From an uncultured Bacteroidales bacterium (GTDB taxonomy: Bacteria; Bacteroidota; Bacteroidia; Bacteroidales; UBA932): 64,000 nucleotides of DNA. The number at the start of each line of letters is the position of its first letter. Position 1 is the stretch's first letter. The notes beneath the pieces are model-generated. The model saw only the letters and a program-made list of their open reading frames with translations, searched no databases and was not told where the DNA came from. The stretch lies in the NCBI GenBank assembly GCA_944326355.1, contig CALVDO010000004.1, positions 91,643-155,642 on the forward strand. The letters are read 5' to 3'. Made by a program: the position numbers and the translations under genes. Shown here piece by piece: positions 30,471-39,618 of the stretch.

Positions 30471-31481
30471 CTATTCGGCAGAACCGGCAGGCATGTTGAG
30501 GACAGTCACCCGGAATGTCTTGACTTCTTCGCTGCTGCCGATATAATTGGCATTGCGGCCCACGAAAACGGCCTGATAGGTGCCGGGCTCACTGTAGGTG
30601 TATTCATACGAATCGAGATAATTCTGCATGTTCTTCACCACAGTGCCCTGATCGGGAGTCGTCGAATTGAATCCCATCGGGGTCGAGAAGAGCCATCCTT
30701 CGCAATAATGACCGAACTCGGAATAACGTCCTCCTGCGAAAGTGATGTCCTGATTGGTGTCGAGGCGGATGCTCCCGTTGCCTGAATTCATGTGATACGC
30801 ATCGATAGTCTCATCCATCATCACTGCCGTTCCGAACAGGGTCTCGAGATCGTACTGCATCACGTCCATGCCCTCAATCTCCACCGTAAGAGTGCCGTTG
30901 ACCCAATATGTATCTATTTTGTCATGCTCCTCGTCGGACATGCTCGGATGCCAATGGAAGGCAATGCAGAGATTGGAGATGCAGTTCTGAATGTCCGTCG
31001 TGACAGGCAGGAACACGTCCTGCTGCACTCCGGGATCATCATACTCAATCCTTGTCCACCCGGGCATTCCGTCATCATACATCTGCTGCACCAGCGCCCT
31101 GTCAGCGGCTCCGTCATTTCCGTTCAGGCCTGCAAAATCATTCGTATAGTAGATGTCGAGAGCCTGAGGAGCATTGCCTGAACGATGCTGTATCTGCAGT
31201 TCGAGAGTCATGGCGATAACGTCCTCCTCCGGGATTTCATAGCGGTTGCGGTTTGCATATTCATGCCCGTCCTCCCCGCTGTAGAACACGAGATTTTCCG
31301 GATTGCCGGTTATGTTGAAGCGCACCGGATCACCCGCATAATATGTGTTGGACGGGTCCAGAGTCACATTGTAGTCAACTTCTGAATATATGTTCGCCTG
31401 TTCGCACCCGGCAACGGCGAGACACCCTGCAAGGGCAAGACAAGCGTATGTCAAAGGTCGTCTGTTCATGTCAATAGCCAT
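30471..31481 (-). CDS. DUF5017-type surface glycan-binding lipoprotein
   Basis: The 336 aa lipoprotein has a lipobox ending in LAVAGC; the ATG at 31469 (residue 5) is an equally likely start. After it comes a PKD-like beta domain with the segment VRFNITGNPENLVFYSGEDG, split as VRFNITGNPENL then VFYSGEDG, recognised from DUF5017 proteins. These are typically the last gene of a SusCD operon and bind the target glycan on the cell surface. The C-terminal domain ends with a PKD-like strand (YTYSEPGTYQAVFVGRN). It follows SusD by 17 bp, so it belongs to the same transcript. The ligand is inferred from neighbouring GAG lyases. Confidence 0.75.
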   Translation of the reverse strand: MAIDMNRRPLTYACLALAGCLAVAGCEQANIYSEVDYNVTLDPSNTYYAGDPVRFNITGNPENLVFYSGEDGHEYANRNRYEIPEEDVIAMTLELQIQHRSGNAPQALDIYYTNDFAGLNGNDGAADRALVQQMYDDGMPGWTRIEYDDPGVQQDVFLPVTTDIQNCISNLCIAFHWHPSMSDEEHDKIDTYWVNGTLTVEIEGMDVMQYDLETLFGTAVMMDETIDAYHMNSGNGSIRLDTNQDITFAGGRYSEFGHYCEGWLFSTPMGFNSTTPDQGTVVKNMQNYLDSYEYTYSEPGTYQAVFVGRNANYIGSSEEVKTFRVTVLNMPAGSAE

Positions 31482-31498
31482 TTGTCGATTGAATCAAA

Positions 31499-33211
31499 TT
31501 ACCAAAGAGGATTCTGCACAAGTTCCTTGTTGACGCCGAGTTCGATGGTCGGTATAGGCAGCACCACATGGCGCTCCTGCACCGACGACGCCATGGCGCG
31601 TACCACGTCGGACGTGTTGCCGGTCCAGTCCGTGCTCTGAGAGTCGCTGATATACCCGTGCATTGTCTCAACGAATATGCCCCATCTTATGAGATCGTAC
31701 TTCCGCAGCGACTCGAAGCACAGCTCGCGTCCGCGTTCGTTGCGGACAAAGTCACGGAACGACTCATAGTCGGAATACTCGGAGTAGTCCCTGGTGGAGA
31801 TGCCGGCCCTGTCGCGCACCTCCTTGACATATTCATAGGCCTGCTGCGAAGGAGTCCCGTTATATTCATTATACGCTTCGGCATACATCAGCAGCACGTC
31901 TGAATACCTCAGAATCGGATAATTGACAGGAGTATAGGTACCCCTGTCACCCTTAACCCCCTCATAAATCGTCTCCCTGCGGTATTTGCCGCAGTTACGC
32001 ACCGCCTTCGCTATCGTAGGATAGTCGAACGTCGTCCTCGACGACTCCCTGTACGGAGTCTTGTCTACGCCGGCAGTCCATTCTGCTATCACGTTGTTCC
32101 CCTGCCTCAGCGTTCCGCCCTGATAGTTGTACGGACACATGTTCCACATCTGACGCGCATCCCAGTGCGGATCCTCGTCGTCCTCGAGAGACATCTCCGC
32201 GTCTGTCCTGTCCACATTCCAGTACAGATTCCAGAGCTTGAGAGAGCCGTTGTACTGTGCGTATGAGAAATTGCAGTTAACCTCTCCGTAATTGCCGGTA
32301 GGCTGGCTCATCAGCCCGATGAGATCGCCGATGCGCCCGTTGCTCCAGTTGCTTGAGCTCGAACGGTTGCCCATGAAGTCCGCCTCCCACATCGACTCAT
32401 GGTACTCAGTGTCATACTGATCGCTTATCATGTTGATGAACACCTGCGAATAGCTCGGATTCAGCCGGTGCAGGCCGCTCTGGATGACCGAGTCCGCATA
32501 AGCCATCGCCTTGCCGTAGCAGTCGTGCCTGATCTGGTCGTTTCCTGAGACGGTGGCACCCGCAGTGAAGAGGTTGACCCTCGCGAGGATGCCCCACATC
32601 GTCGTCTTGGTCACCCTCGACGGAGACTCCGTAAGATCCATGTCGGCGAGAGCCAGACAGGACTCCATCTCTGATATGACCCATCTGAGCACCTCGAGCT
32701 GAGATGTCGCAGGACATGACACTTCAGACGGTGAAGTCGCCGCAGTAGTTCTGAGCGGGACGTCGCCCCACGCCTGCGCAAGGATGAAATAATACCAGGC
32801 TCTGATGAAACGAGCCTCGTTCCAATACTTGTGGTCAGAATCATGCTCAGAGTCGGCTACCGCCTCCATAAATGAATTGGCATTGCCTATCCCCTTATAA
32901 ATCATGGTCCAGGCGTCATATATCTCCGGAGAGCTGGCGTCATGCTGATACCAGACCGAATAATTGTTCGCAGAGGTCCTGTTGTAATAGCAGAGGTCGT
33001 CCGTATTGGACAGCATAAGTGAATAATAGTTACCGTAGAAAGCCTCATTGTTGATAGCGCCATACACTCCGGCAAGGCCGTAGAGCACCTCTTCCTCGGA
33101 ATTGTAATATGTGTCGTCAGTGATCACCACCGGCTCCACATCAAGGAAACTGCAGGATACCGCTCCGAGGGTCAGGAGCAGGGAGGCTGATATGTTTTTC
33201 AATTTCTTCAT
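31499..33211 (-). CDS. SusD/RagB-family glycan-binding lipoprotein
   Basis: The 570 aa protein has the standard size of a SusD homolog. A lipoprotein signal (LTLGAVSCSF, Cys20) anchors it to the outer membrane, where it forms the lid of the SusC transporter. Helical TPR-like regions such as EEEVLYGLAGVYGAIN and WNEARFIRAWYYFILAQAWGDVPL, split as FIRAWYYFILAQAWGD, are typical. The C-terminus shows the RagB signature NERGRELCFESLRKYDLIRWG, recognised by ERGRELCFE. It is 12 bp after SusC and 17 bp before the DUF5017 gene. Confidence 0.95.
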   Translation of the reverse strand: MKKLKNISASLLLTLGAVSCSFLDVEPVVITDDTYYNSEEEVLYGLAGVYGAINNEAFYGNYYSLMLSNTDDLCYYNRTSANNYSVWYQHDASSPEIYDAWTMIYKGIGNANSFMEAVADSEHDSDHKYWNEARFIRAWYYFILAQAWGDVPLRTTAATSPSEVSCPATSQLEVLRWVISEMESCLALADMDLTESPSRVTKTTMWGILARVNLFTAGATVSGNDQIRHDCYGKAMAYADSVIQSGLHRLNPSYSQVFINMISDQYDTEYHESMWEADFMGNRSSSSNWSNGRIGDLIGLMSQPTGNYGEVNCNFSYAQYNGSLKLWNLYWNVDRTDAEMSLEDDEDPHWDARQMWNMCPYNYQGGTLRQGNNVIAEWTAGVDKTPYRESSRTTFDYPTIAKAVRNCGKYRRETIYEGVKGDRGTYTPVNYPILRYSDVLLMYAEAYNEYNGTPSQQAYEYVKEVRDRAGISTRDYSEYSDYESFRDFVRNERGRELCFESLRKYDLIRWGIFVETMHGYISDSQSTDWTGNTSDVVRAMASSVQERHVVLPIPTIELGVNKELVQNPLW

Positions 33212-33223
33212 GACAAATTCTCC

Positions 33224-36200
33224 TTAAAAAGTGAATGACAGGCCGGCGGTGAGACCGAATGCCCTCGGATATGCGGACCAGTCAAAGCCAGGCGTAAGTA
33301 CCGAGCTTCTCGTGGACACCTCCGGATCCGGACCGGAATAATTCGTCCATGTCCAGATGTTGTCTGCGGAGACATACACTCTCAAAGTGTCGAAGTGCAT
33401 CTTTCTGAGCACGCGTCTCGGGAGCGTGTATCCGAGAGAGACATTCTTCAGACGCAGATACGACCCGTCCTCGACGACTCTTGAAGAATAGACGAACATT
33501 CCGTTTGCGTTTATGGCCGGGATATCGCTGTCAGGATTCTTCACCGAGTCATATCTGTTCACATAAGTGGCGAACTGGTTGAGGTTGGTCAAATTGCCGT
33601 TCTCGAATATGAGGCGGTTGGCGTTGAGGATGTCATTGCCGTAGCTCCAGGTGAAGAAGATGTTGAGGTCGAATCCGTAGAAAGTGAACGTGTTGCCGAA
33701 GCCTCCCGTATGCAGAGGCTGGCCGCAGCCTATGATAGTGCGGTCGTTGTCATCGACGATGCCGTCACCGTTGATGTCGCTGTACTTCGGATCGCCGGGC
33801 TTCACCGAGTCCTTTCCGACGCTGGACATGTACGGGATGCCGTCCTTCAGAAAGTTTCCCGTAAACTCGTCTGCCTTGTAAGTGCCTTCATACACATAGC
33901 CGTACATCATTCCCGAAGGCTTGCCGACCTGAGTGATGTAAGGATACTGGCTGTTGAAGCGCTGCTCCCACGACACCGAGGTCAGGAGGGATTGCTGCCC
34001 GCTCGTCAGCGCCGTCACCTTGTTGCGGTTGAACGCGATGTTGAAAGACGTCGTCCACTGGAAGTTCTTGTGGCTGATGTTGACCGTCTCAAGGGAAATC
34101 TCCACTCCGCTGTTGCGCATCGAGCCGATGTTCATCATCGCCGTCTCATATCCGGTCGATGAAGGCATGGTGGCCTGAAGAAGAAGATCATAGGTATTCT
34201 TCATGTACCAGTCTGCGGTGAGCCTGATCCTGTCCCCTTCGAAGAAGGAGAGATCCAGACCGACGTTCCACTGCTCAGTGGTCTCCCATCTCAGATCATC
34301 ATTGGCCATGTTCGCAGGATAATATCCCGGCACGATCTCACCTCCGAACACATAGTCATAGGAGTCACCGCTTCCCGGAGTCGTCGCGATCTGGGCATAG
34401 AAGTCATACGGAGTGGTAGTGCGGTTGTTTCCGGTGAGACCCCATGACAGACGCAGCTTTCCGTTCTTGAGCCAGCTGCTGTCCTTCAGCAGGTCCTCCC
34501 TGTTGAAGTTCCATGCGAAAGACCCCGAAGGGAAATAGCCCCACTGGTTTCCGCGAGGGAACTTGGACGAGCCGTCCGCACGGAACGAGGCCGTGAGATA
34601 ATATTTGTACCTGTAATTGTACTGGAGGCGGAACAGGCCTGACATCATTCTCCAGTTATATTCCCACGGAGTCACGGTCTGATAGTTTCCGGTATGCATT
34701 CCGTTCAGTCCGAGAGCCTCGGTGGTCATGTTAGTGGACCTCGTGCCCTTATAGTCATTGGTCTGTCCCTGGAAAGTGACTCCGGCGAGCAGATTGAGAT
34801 GATGAGCTCTCCTGATGTGCTTAGTCCAGGTAAGAGTGTTCTCGTTGAGCCAAGTTACCCAGTTGGTCCAGTAGATGGCCCCGTTGATGCCGTTTCCGGA
34901 CGGAGACCTCTCGTTCCCCGTATAGGTCATGGAGTTGTTGAACTCCTCCCTGCGCCGGTTCTGATAGGTGTATGTTCCTGTCGCCTTGAACACCAGGTCA
35001 GGAACGATGGTCCAGGTGAGGCCAAGCTGTGCGTTGAGATAGTCCTGAATCGTCTTTCTGTATTCATTGCGGACGGACAGGGCCGGATTGAACCGGTAGT
35101 CGCTGGCATCGGCGATCTCCTCGTCAAACGGAGAGTTGAGGAACTCGTCATCCGAGCCCTCGTCCCATATCGGCTTCACCGGCCGGTATCCCCAGACGGA
35201 GTACATGAGCCATCCGGACGCCGAAGAAGACTGCTGCGCCGAGGTCGGGTTTGTACCTGAAGTTATCGCGCGGGAATAATTGACATTGAGGTCGGCCTTC
35301 ACCTTCTTGCCGATGTTCTGAGAGAAATTGATCTTTCCCTGATACCTCTGGAAATTGGAGTTGACGATGATTCCGTCCTGATCGAGCACCGAAAAGCTCG
35401 CGTTGTAGCGGTTGCCCGCCTCCTTGCTTCCTCCCGAGAGCGAGATGTTGTAGTTCTGCACGAAGGCAGGCCTGTATATCCTGTCCTGCCAGTCGTATGT
35501 CCTCACATTGCGGTAGTCCTCAAGCGAATATGTCTCTCCGTTGTGCTCGAGATAGATGTTCGTGCCTCCGGAAAGGGCATACTTGTCCGTCTGAAATTCG
35601 ACGAATTCGTATGCGTCCATCAGATCCACCTTGTTGGAGATCTCGTTGTAGGTCCATGAGGAGCTGAAGTTCACTTTCGGCTTGCCCTCGATTCCCTGTT
35701 TCGTGGTGATGACGATGACTCCGTTCGCTCCGCGCGCTCCATAAATGGCCGTCGCGGAAGCGTCCTTAAGAATGTCTATCGACTCAATGTCGGCCGAGTT
35801 GAGGGAAAGGGCCATCGAGCTCTCGGACGGGAACCCGTCGATGACATACAGAGGGGCGCTGCTCTGCGTCAGAGAGTTGTTTCCCCTGATGACGATATTG
35901 GCCTCCGCTCCGAGAGAACCGTCAGAAGTCGTCACGACCACTCCGGCCACACGGCCCGAGAGAGCCTGGTCAAAATTAGTCACCGGAGTCTTCATCATGT
36001 CATCCATGTCAACTTTGCTGACCGACCCGGTCAAATCACGTCTCGCCACCGAGCCATAGCCTATGCTCACGACTTCGGCCGCGTCGATGGAGAGCTGTTC
36101 CTCCTTCATGGTGACATTTATCACACTTCTTTTCCCGACGGATTCCTGCACTTCTTCAAAGCCGAGGCATGAGAAAATGAGAATCCCGGACTGCGGGACG

Positions 36201-36397
36201 GAGATCTGATACTTTCCGTCCATATCCGTAATGGCACCATTGGAGGTGTTGCCTGACTCATAGACCGTCACGGCCACAAGCGGTTCTCCCGCCGAGTCAG
36301 TGACACGGCCCGTCACCTGCATATCCTGAGCTGACGCCGTCGCCGGCATGAGGACGGCAAGGCAGGCCAGAACGAATGATACTGTTAACCTGTACAT
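33224..36397 (-). CDS. SusC-type TonB-dependent outer-membrane transporter
   Basis: The 1,057 aa protein begins with a signal peptide (about residues 1-23, ATASAQ). Next is a carboxypeptidase-regulatory-like domain (VTGRVTDSAGEPLVAVTV), a TonB-box-like VVSIGYG, a plug with RGNNSLTQSSAPLYVIDG, and a large beta barrel ending in Phe. The frame opens from a TTG at 36499, but the ATG at 36397 directly precedes the signal peptide and lies 20 bp after the lyase stop. It imports oligosaccharides with the SusD partner using energy from TonB. The substrate is likely glycosaminoglycan fragments, from context. Confidence 0.96.
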   Translation of the reverse strand: MYRLTVSFVLACLAVLMPATASAQDMQVTGRVTDSAGEPLVAVTVYESGNTSNGAITDMDGKYQISVPQSGILIFSCLGFEEVQESVGKRSVINVTMKEEQLSIDAAEVVSIGYGSVARRDLTGSVSKVDMDDMMKTPVTNFDQALSGRVAGVVVTTSDGSLGAEANIVIRGNNSLTQSSAPLYVIDGFPSESSMALSLNSADIESIDILKDASATAIYGARGANGVIVITTKQGIEGKPKVNFSSSWTYNEISNKVDLMDAYEFVEFQTDKYALSGGTNIYLEHNGETYSLEDYRNVRTYDWQDRIYRPAFVQNYNISLSGGSKEAGNRYNASFSVLDQDGIIVNSNFQRYQGKINFSQNIGKKVKADLNVNYSRAITSGTNPTSAQQSSSASGWLMYSVWGYRPVKPIWDEGSDDEFLNSPFDEEIADASDYRFNPALSVRNEYRKTIQDYLNAQLGLTWTIVPDLVFKATGTYTYQNRRREEFNNSMTYTGNERSPSGNGINGAIYWTNWVTWLNENTLTWTKHIRRAHHLNLLAGVTFQGQTNDYKGTRSTNMTTEALGLNGMHTGNYQTVTPWEYNWRMMSGLFRLQYNYRYKYYLTASFRADGSSKFPRGNQWGYFPSGSFAWNFNREDLLKDSSWLKNGKLRLSWGLTGNNRTTTPYDFYAQIATTPGSGDSYDYVFGGEIVPGYYPANMANDDLRWETTEQWNVGLDLSFFEGDRIRLTADWYMKNTYDLLLQATMPSSTGYETAMMNIGSMRNSGVEISLETVNISHKNFQWTTSFNIAFNRNKVTALTSGQQSLLTSVSWEQRFNSQYPYITQVGKPSGMMYGYVYEGTYKADEFTGNFLKDGIPYMSSVGKDSVKPGDPKYSDINGDGIVDDNDRTIIGCGQPLHTGGFGNTFTFYGFDLNIFFTWSYGNDILNANRLIFENGNLTNLNQFATYVNRYDSVKNPDSDIPAINANGMFVYSSRVVEDGSYLRLKNVSLGYTLPRRVLRKMHFDTLRVYVSADNIWTWTNYSGPDPEVSTRSSVLTPGFDWSAYPRAFGLTAGLSFTF

Positions 36398-36417
36398 CTG
36401 TAATTCGGTTGGTTTAG

Positions 36418-39400
36418 TTACTGATTCTTCCTTATGTGGAACTCGACGGGCTGCCCGTCGAGACAAGTCGCGGTAAGGACGGTCTTCCCTCCGGAGCAAG
36501 AGAGAGAGATGTTGCCGTCATTCTCTCCGAGAGAATACTCCCCGTCCAGAACCACCGTCCGCAGAAGAGGCTGGCTCGGCTGGGAAGTCGTATATCCCTT
36601 GGCGGTAATTCCGAGATCCGGAGTGCAGACGCTCATGACTATGCTTCCGTCCTCAGCGGTACGCTCCATGACTATGGTCTCCGCATCAATTGAGGACACC
36701 GGCAGGCAAGGCCGTGCGTCCTTGGCCGACGAAAGGTCGGAAAAAGCGGCTGCTGAAGATGCTCCGTCATAGGCTTCATAGCATACGTACGCCGTAATTC
36801 CCGAGAGCCGGTCATTTACCACATGAGCACCGGCGTCCTGCCTGATGACTGTGTACGGCAATTTTCTCGAAAATTTAGTCACATCCTTTCCGGACGGTCT
36901 CACGAGCATCATGTACTCGTAAGATGCGTCAGAAGGCGAAGTCCCGTGATCGATATACGCGGTGACGAAGTCTCCCGTGCCCGTCTTCTTCTTTGTGTCT
37001 GAAGGCGAAGTCTGCGACTGTTTCAGGACGGTCAGTCCGGATGCGTCCCTAATAATATATGTGTTGCCCTTCGTATCCGTCAGCACCGCCTGCCCGCTGC
37101 CGGAGAAATGCCAGGCGAGAGGGAACGAGTCGAGCCACTCGTCATTCACGTCCACTTCAGCATTTCTGTCATCGAGACGGAGCTGGTAAATCGTCGTCTC
37201 GGTAGGATAGGAAGAAGTGTTGGTGATGCCGCTTCCGAGAAAGACTATCCTGTTGTCGAAGCAGAACACGCTCTTGGTGGCAGTCGCGCCGGCGCAGAAG
37301 TTCGGTCTGTCCCTCTCCACATAGGTAAAGGCAAGGACGCCGTTGCGCCCCTCCAGAGAGGACACTCCCGGGAAACGGCTGTCGTTCCTCTCCATCAGCG
37401 TGCCTTTGAGAGGACTGTCAAGCATTTCGAAAGGCAGATGCACCGTAGTCGCTCCAGGCACACGGTTCCAGTCCCATCCCTCCTGCGAGAAGCCGCTCTC
37501 CCTGGCGGAGACAGGCTTTCCGGAGCCGATCAGCTGAGCCGACCCATAGCTCTGGTATCGGCCATAGCGGTTGTCGGCAGCATATATTTCCGAGCTCCAC
37601 ACGTCGGAGTTGTAGCCTTTGAGCACAAGCATCCAGTCGTCTCTGCGATGTATGCCCATCGCCCCGTAGTTCATCGTAAAGAATCCCTCAGGTGCCGGGG
37701 AAGGGGTTATCCCGGCCTTTCGGATCTCGGCGGCAAGAGTCTCGTCGGGAGCGCCGAGGTAAAGATATGCCCCGCCCAGCTCCGGATCAGCCGCGAGTCC
37801 CGACCCGGTGAGATCGCCCAGAAGGGCGAGAACGGCAAATGCATTTATGTCAGCCTTCGGGATGAAGCCGTTGAACGGGTGTCTTCCGCAGATTCCGAGC
37901 CCCCAGTCCGTGAGATTGCAGTAGTTGCGCATCGTCAGCAGGGCGTGCTTGAAACAGCGGCGTGCATCCTCGCTTATGACGAAGTCCGTGCCGGCCGTAC
38001 AGCGGCAGTACTCGCCCAAAGCGGCGAAAGCCCCCACAGAATAGGCAGGATACAGTCCCCCGTGATGGAACGACGTGCCGTCCGGCTTTATCCCGCCGAG
38101 AGTCCCCGGAGAATACCCGAGCGAACCGGAGACCCATTCTCCGAGAGCCTTCATCTTGGCATAGCGTGTCTCCTCAGACGGATTCATCATCGCGGCAATC
38201 AGCTTGCTCTCAAGAAGAGTGTGCCAGCTGTCCAGAATCTCGTCCCTGCCCTTCTGGAAAGGAAGCCTCGTCTCGGCAAGCCCGCTCCAGTATTCCAGCA
38301 CCTTCAGATACTCGTCCGTCTTTCCGGCAGCGGCGATTTCCTTGCGCAGAATCCACAGTCCTTGATAGAGCTCGCGGGTCTGATAGCCGTAGTGGTGGTT
38401 GGTCCCCATGGCGCTTCCGAATGCGAAGCCCTGGTCTATCGCATGGTCCATGGCCACAAACGCCTTGTCGAGATTCGCCCTGTTGCCCGTGTAGTGATAA
38501 TCCTGAGCATACCACCAGACGATCTGGCCAATGAACCTTATCCGCATCTCTCCCAGAGCGTTGTTGAACTCATCGTCACTGAGCAGGGGCGCACCCGTCA
38601 CCGATCCGTCGGGACGGCGGCCCAGCCGGTACTTTGCATAGAGGTCATCAGCCCTCTTCAGCAGCGTGCCTTTGACATAGTTCGCGCTCGACATTCCAGC
38701 CGTCACGACCTCATCAAGCCGCTTCTCGACGTCGGAGAGCATCATCTTCTGCCCGTCAGTCACGGGCGCGGTCTGAAGACGGGGGTACTGTTCCCACTCC
38801 CAGAGGCGGCACCAGTGCCACATATTGCGCTTCAGATGACTGTTATTGTCCGGAATCTGCATATCCGGAGTGATCTGGTCATGAAGTTTTGCAGTGCGGA
38901 ACGAGAGACGGTCCAGATAAATGACCCCCGAAGGGACGGAAGGAGGCGTTGTAATCGTCATTCTGGAGACATTGACCGGCCTGTCCGCCGCCTTCATGTC
39001 TCCATAGCAGGTACCGTCCGGGCGGAGCATGTCTATGTATTTCACCCATGCCGCACGCCAGCCGGTAAAATTCATGTTGAAGTCGAAATGGCAGATCTCG
39101 GCATCACTCCAGTCCACGAAAGTGAACCTCAGCGGCGCGTCCATAGGCGCCGTATTGCAGATCCAGATCATGATTCCTGCCCCGTTCACCTTCATCGAAG
39201 CCTCGATATCCAGAAAGTCGTTGAACACGAGCTCAGACTGGCCTGCCCACTCGAATCTGAGGGAACTTGACCCGTCCTTGAATCTGTCAGCTGAAGAAGT
39301 CACTTCTCCGGAGCCGTTCACACTGACGAATCCGGGAACCCCGTCTTCAAATCCATACTGTGGATTAATCGCCGCATTCGCATGCAGAGAAAGCAGGAGA

Positions 39401-39438
39401 AGCGGCAGCATGAAAAACATCAATGGAAATCTGTTCAT
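36418..39438 (-). CDS. Polysaccharide lyase family 8 (chondroitinase-like), first copy
   Basis: The 1,006 aa enzyme has a signal peptide and an N-terminal jelly-roll-type domain. A helical alpha/alpha toroid follows, then beta-sandwich domains. Residues matching the chondroitinase ABC catalytic set are His459 and Tyr466 in SFHHGGLYPAYS, Arg519 in CGRHPFNG, and Glu617 in SSEIYAADNRYGRY. It should cleave chondroitin/dermatan sulfate or hyaluronan by beta-elimination, leaving an unsaturated uronic acid. The frame runs on to 39624, but a consensus promoter at 39469-39499 supports the ATG at 39438. It is the first gene of the PL8-SusC-SusD-DUF5017 operon. Preferred sulfation pattern is unknown. 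Confidence 0.92.
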   Translation of the reverse strand: MNRFPLMFFMLPLLLLSLHANAAINPQYGFEDGVPGFVSVNGSGEVTSSADRFKDGSSSLRFEWAGQSELVFNDFLDIEASMKVNGAGIMIWICNTAPMDAPLRFTFVDWSDAEICHFDFNMNFTGWRAAWVKYIDMLRPDGTCYGDMKAADRPVNVSRMTITTPPSVPSGVIYLDRLSFRTAKLHDQITPDMQIPDNNSHLKRNMWHWCRLWEWEQYPRLQTAPVTDGQKMMLSDVEKRLDEVVTAGMSSANYVKGTLLKRADDLYAKYRLGRRPDGSVTGAPLLSDDEFNNALGEMRIRFIGQIVWWYAQDYHYTGNRANLDKAFVAMDHAIDQGFAFGSAMGTNHHYGYQTRELYQGLWILRKEIAAAGKTDEYLKVLEYWSGLAETRLPFQKGRDEILDSWHTLLESKLIAAMMNPSEETRYAKMKALGEWVSGSLGYSPGTLGGIKPDGTSFHHGGLYPAYSVGAFAALGEYCRCTAGTDFVISEDARRCFKHALLTMRNYCNLTDWGLGICGRHPFNGFIPKADINAFAVLALLGDLTGSGLAADPELGGAYLYLGAPDETLAAEIRKAGITPSPAPEGFFTMNYGAMGIHRRDDWMLVLKGYNSDVWSSEIYAADNRYGRYQSYGSAQLIGSGKPVSARESGFSQEGWDWNRVPGATTVHLPFEMLDSPLKGTLMERNDSRFPGVSSLEGRNGVLAFTYVERDRPNFCAGATATKSVFCFDNRIVFLGSGITNTSSYPTETTIYQLRLDDRNAEVDVNDEWLDSFPLAWHFSGSGQAVLTDTKGNTYIIRDASGLTVLKQSQTSPSDTKKKTGTGDFVTAYIDHGTSPSDASYEYMMLVRPSGKDVTKFSRKLPYTVIRQDAGAHVVNDRLSGITAYVCYEAYDGASSAAAFSDLSSAKDARPCLPVSSIDAETIVMERTAEDGSIVMSVCTPDLGITAKGYTTSQPSQPLLRTVVLDGEYSLGENDGNISLSCSGGKTVLTATCLDGQPVEFHIRKNQ

Positions 39439-39468
39439 CTGAGACGAGAAATTATGCGGTAAGACTGA

Positions 39469-39499
39469 CAAATTTATTAAAGTTTTCATTATTTTCAAA
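39469..39499 (-). promoter_or_regulatory. Consensus promoter of the PL8-SusCD operon
   Basis: On the minus strand TTTG (39496-39499), exactly 19 bp, then TAAATTTG (39469-39476): a full match to the Bacteroidetes -33/-7 pattern. It would start transcription about 24 nt before the ATG at 39438. Confidence 0.75.
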
Positions 39500-39548
39500 C
39501 TGAGCATCAATTTTTTATGTTTTTTATGAAATATCAGAAATTTATACA

Positions 39549-39556
39549 TATATTTG
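39549..39556 (+). promoter_or_regulatory. -7 box (TATATTTG) of the GH88-PL8-sulfatase operon
   Basis: The box fits TAnnTTTG on the plus strand, about 62 bp before the GH88 ATG. No good -33 box is present, which may mean an activator is needed. Confidence 0.45.
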
Positions 39557-39618
39557 TGATTCACGCCCGTCGCCAGAACAAGTGACAGCCCAAGTGACGA
39601 CACATAATAAGACACATC

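Noticed and set aside
37108..39270. Long open frame of 720 codons on the plus strand
   Set aside because: It is fully antisense to the PL8 lyase gene, which has catalytic motifs, a promoter and a signal peptide. Its product shows no domain and the usual look of an antisense frame in GC-rich DNA.
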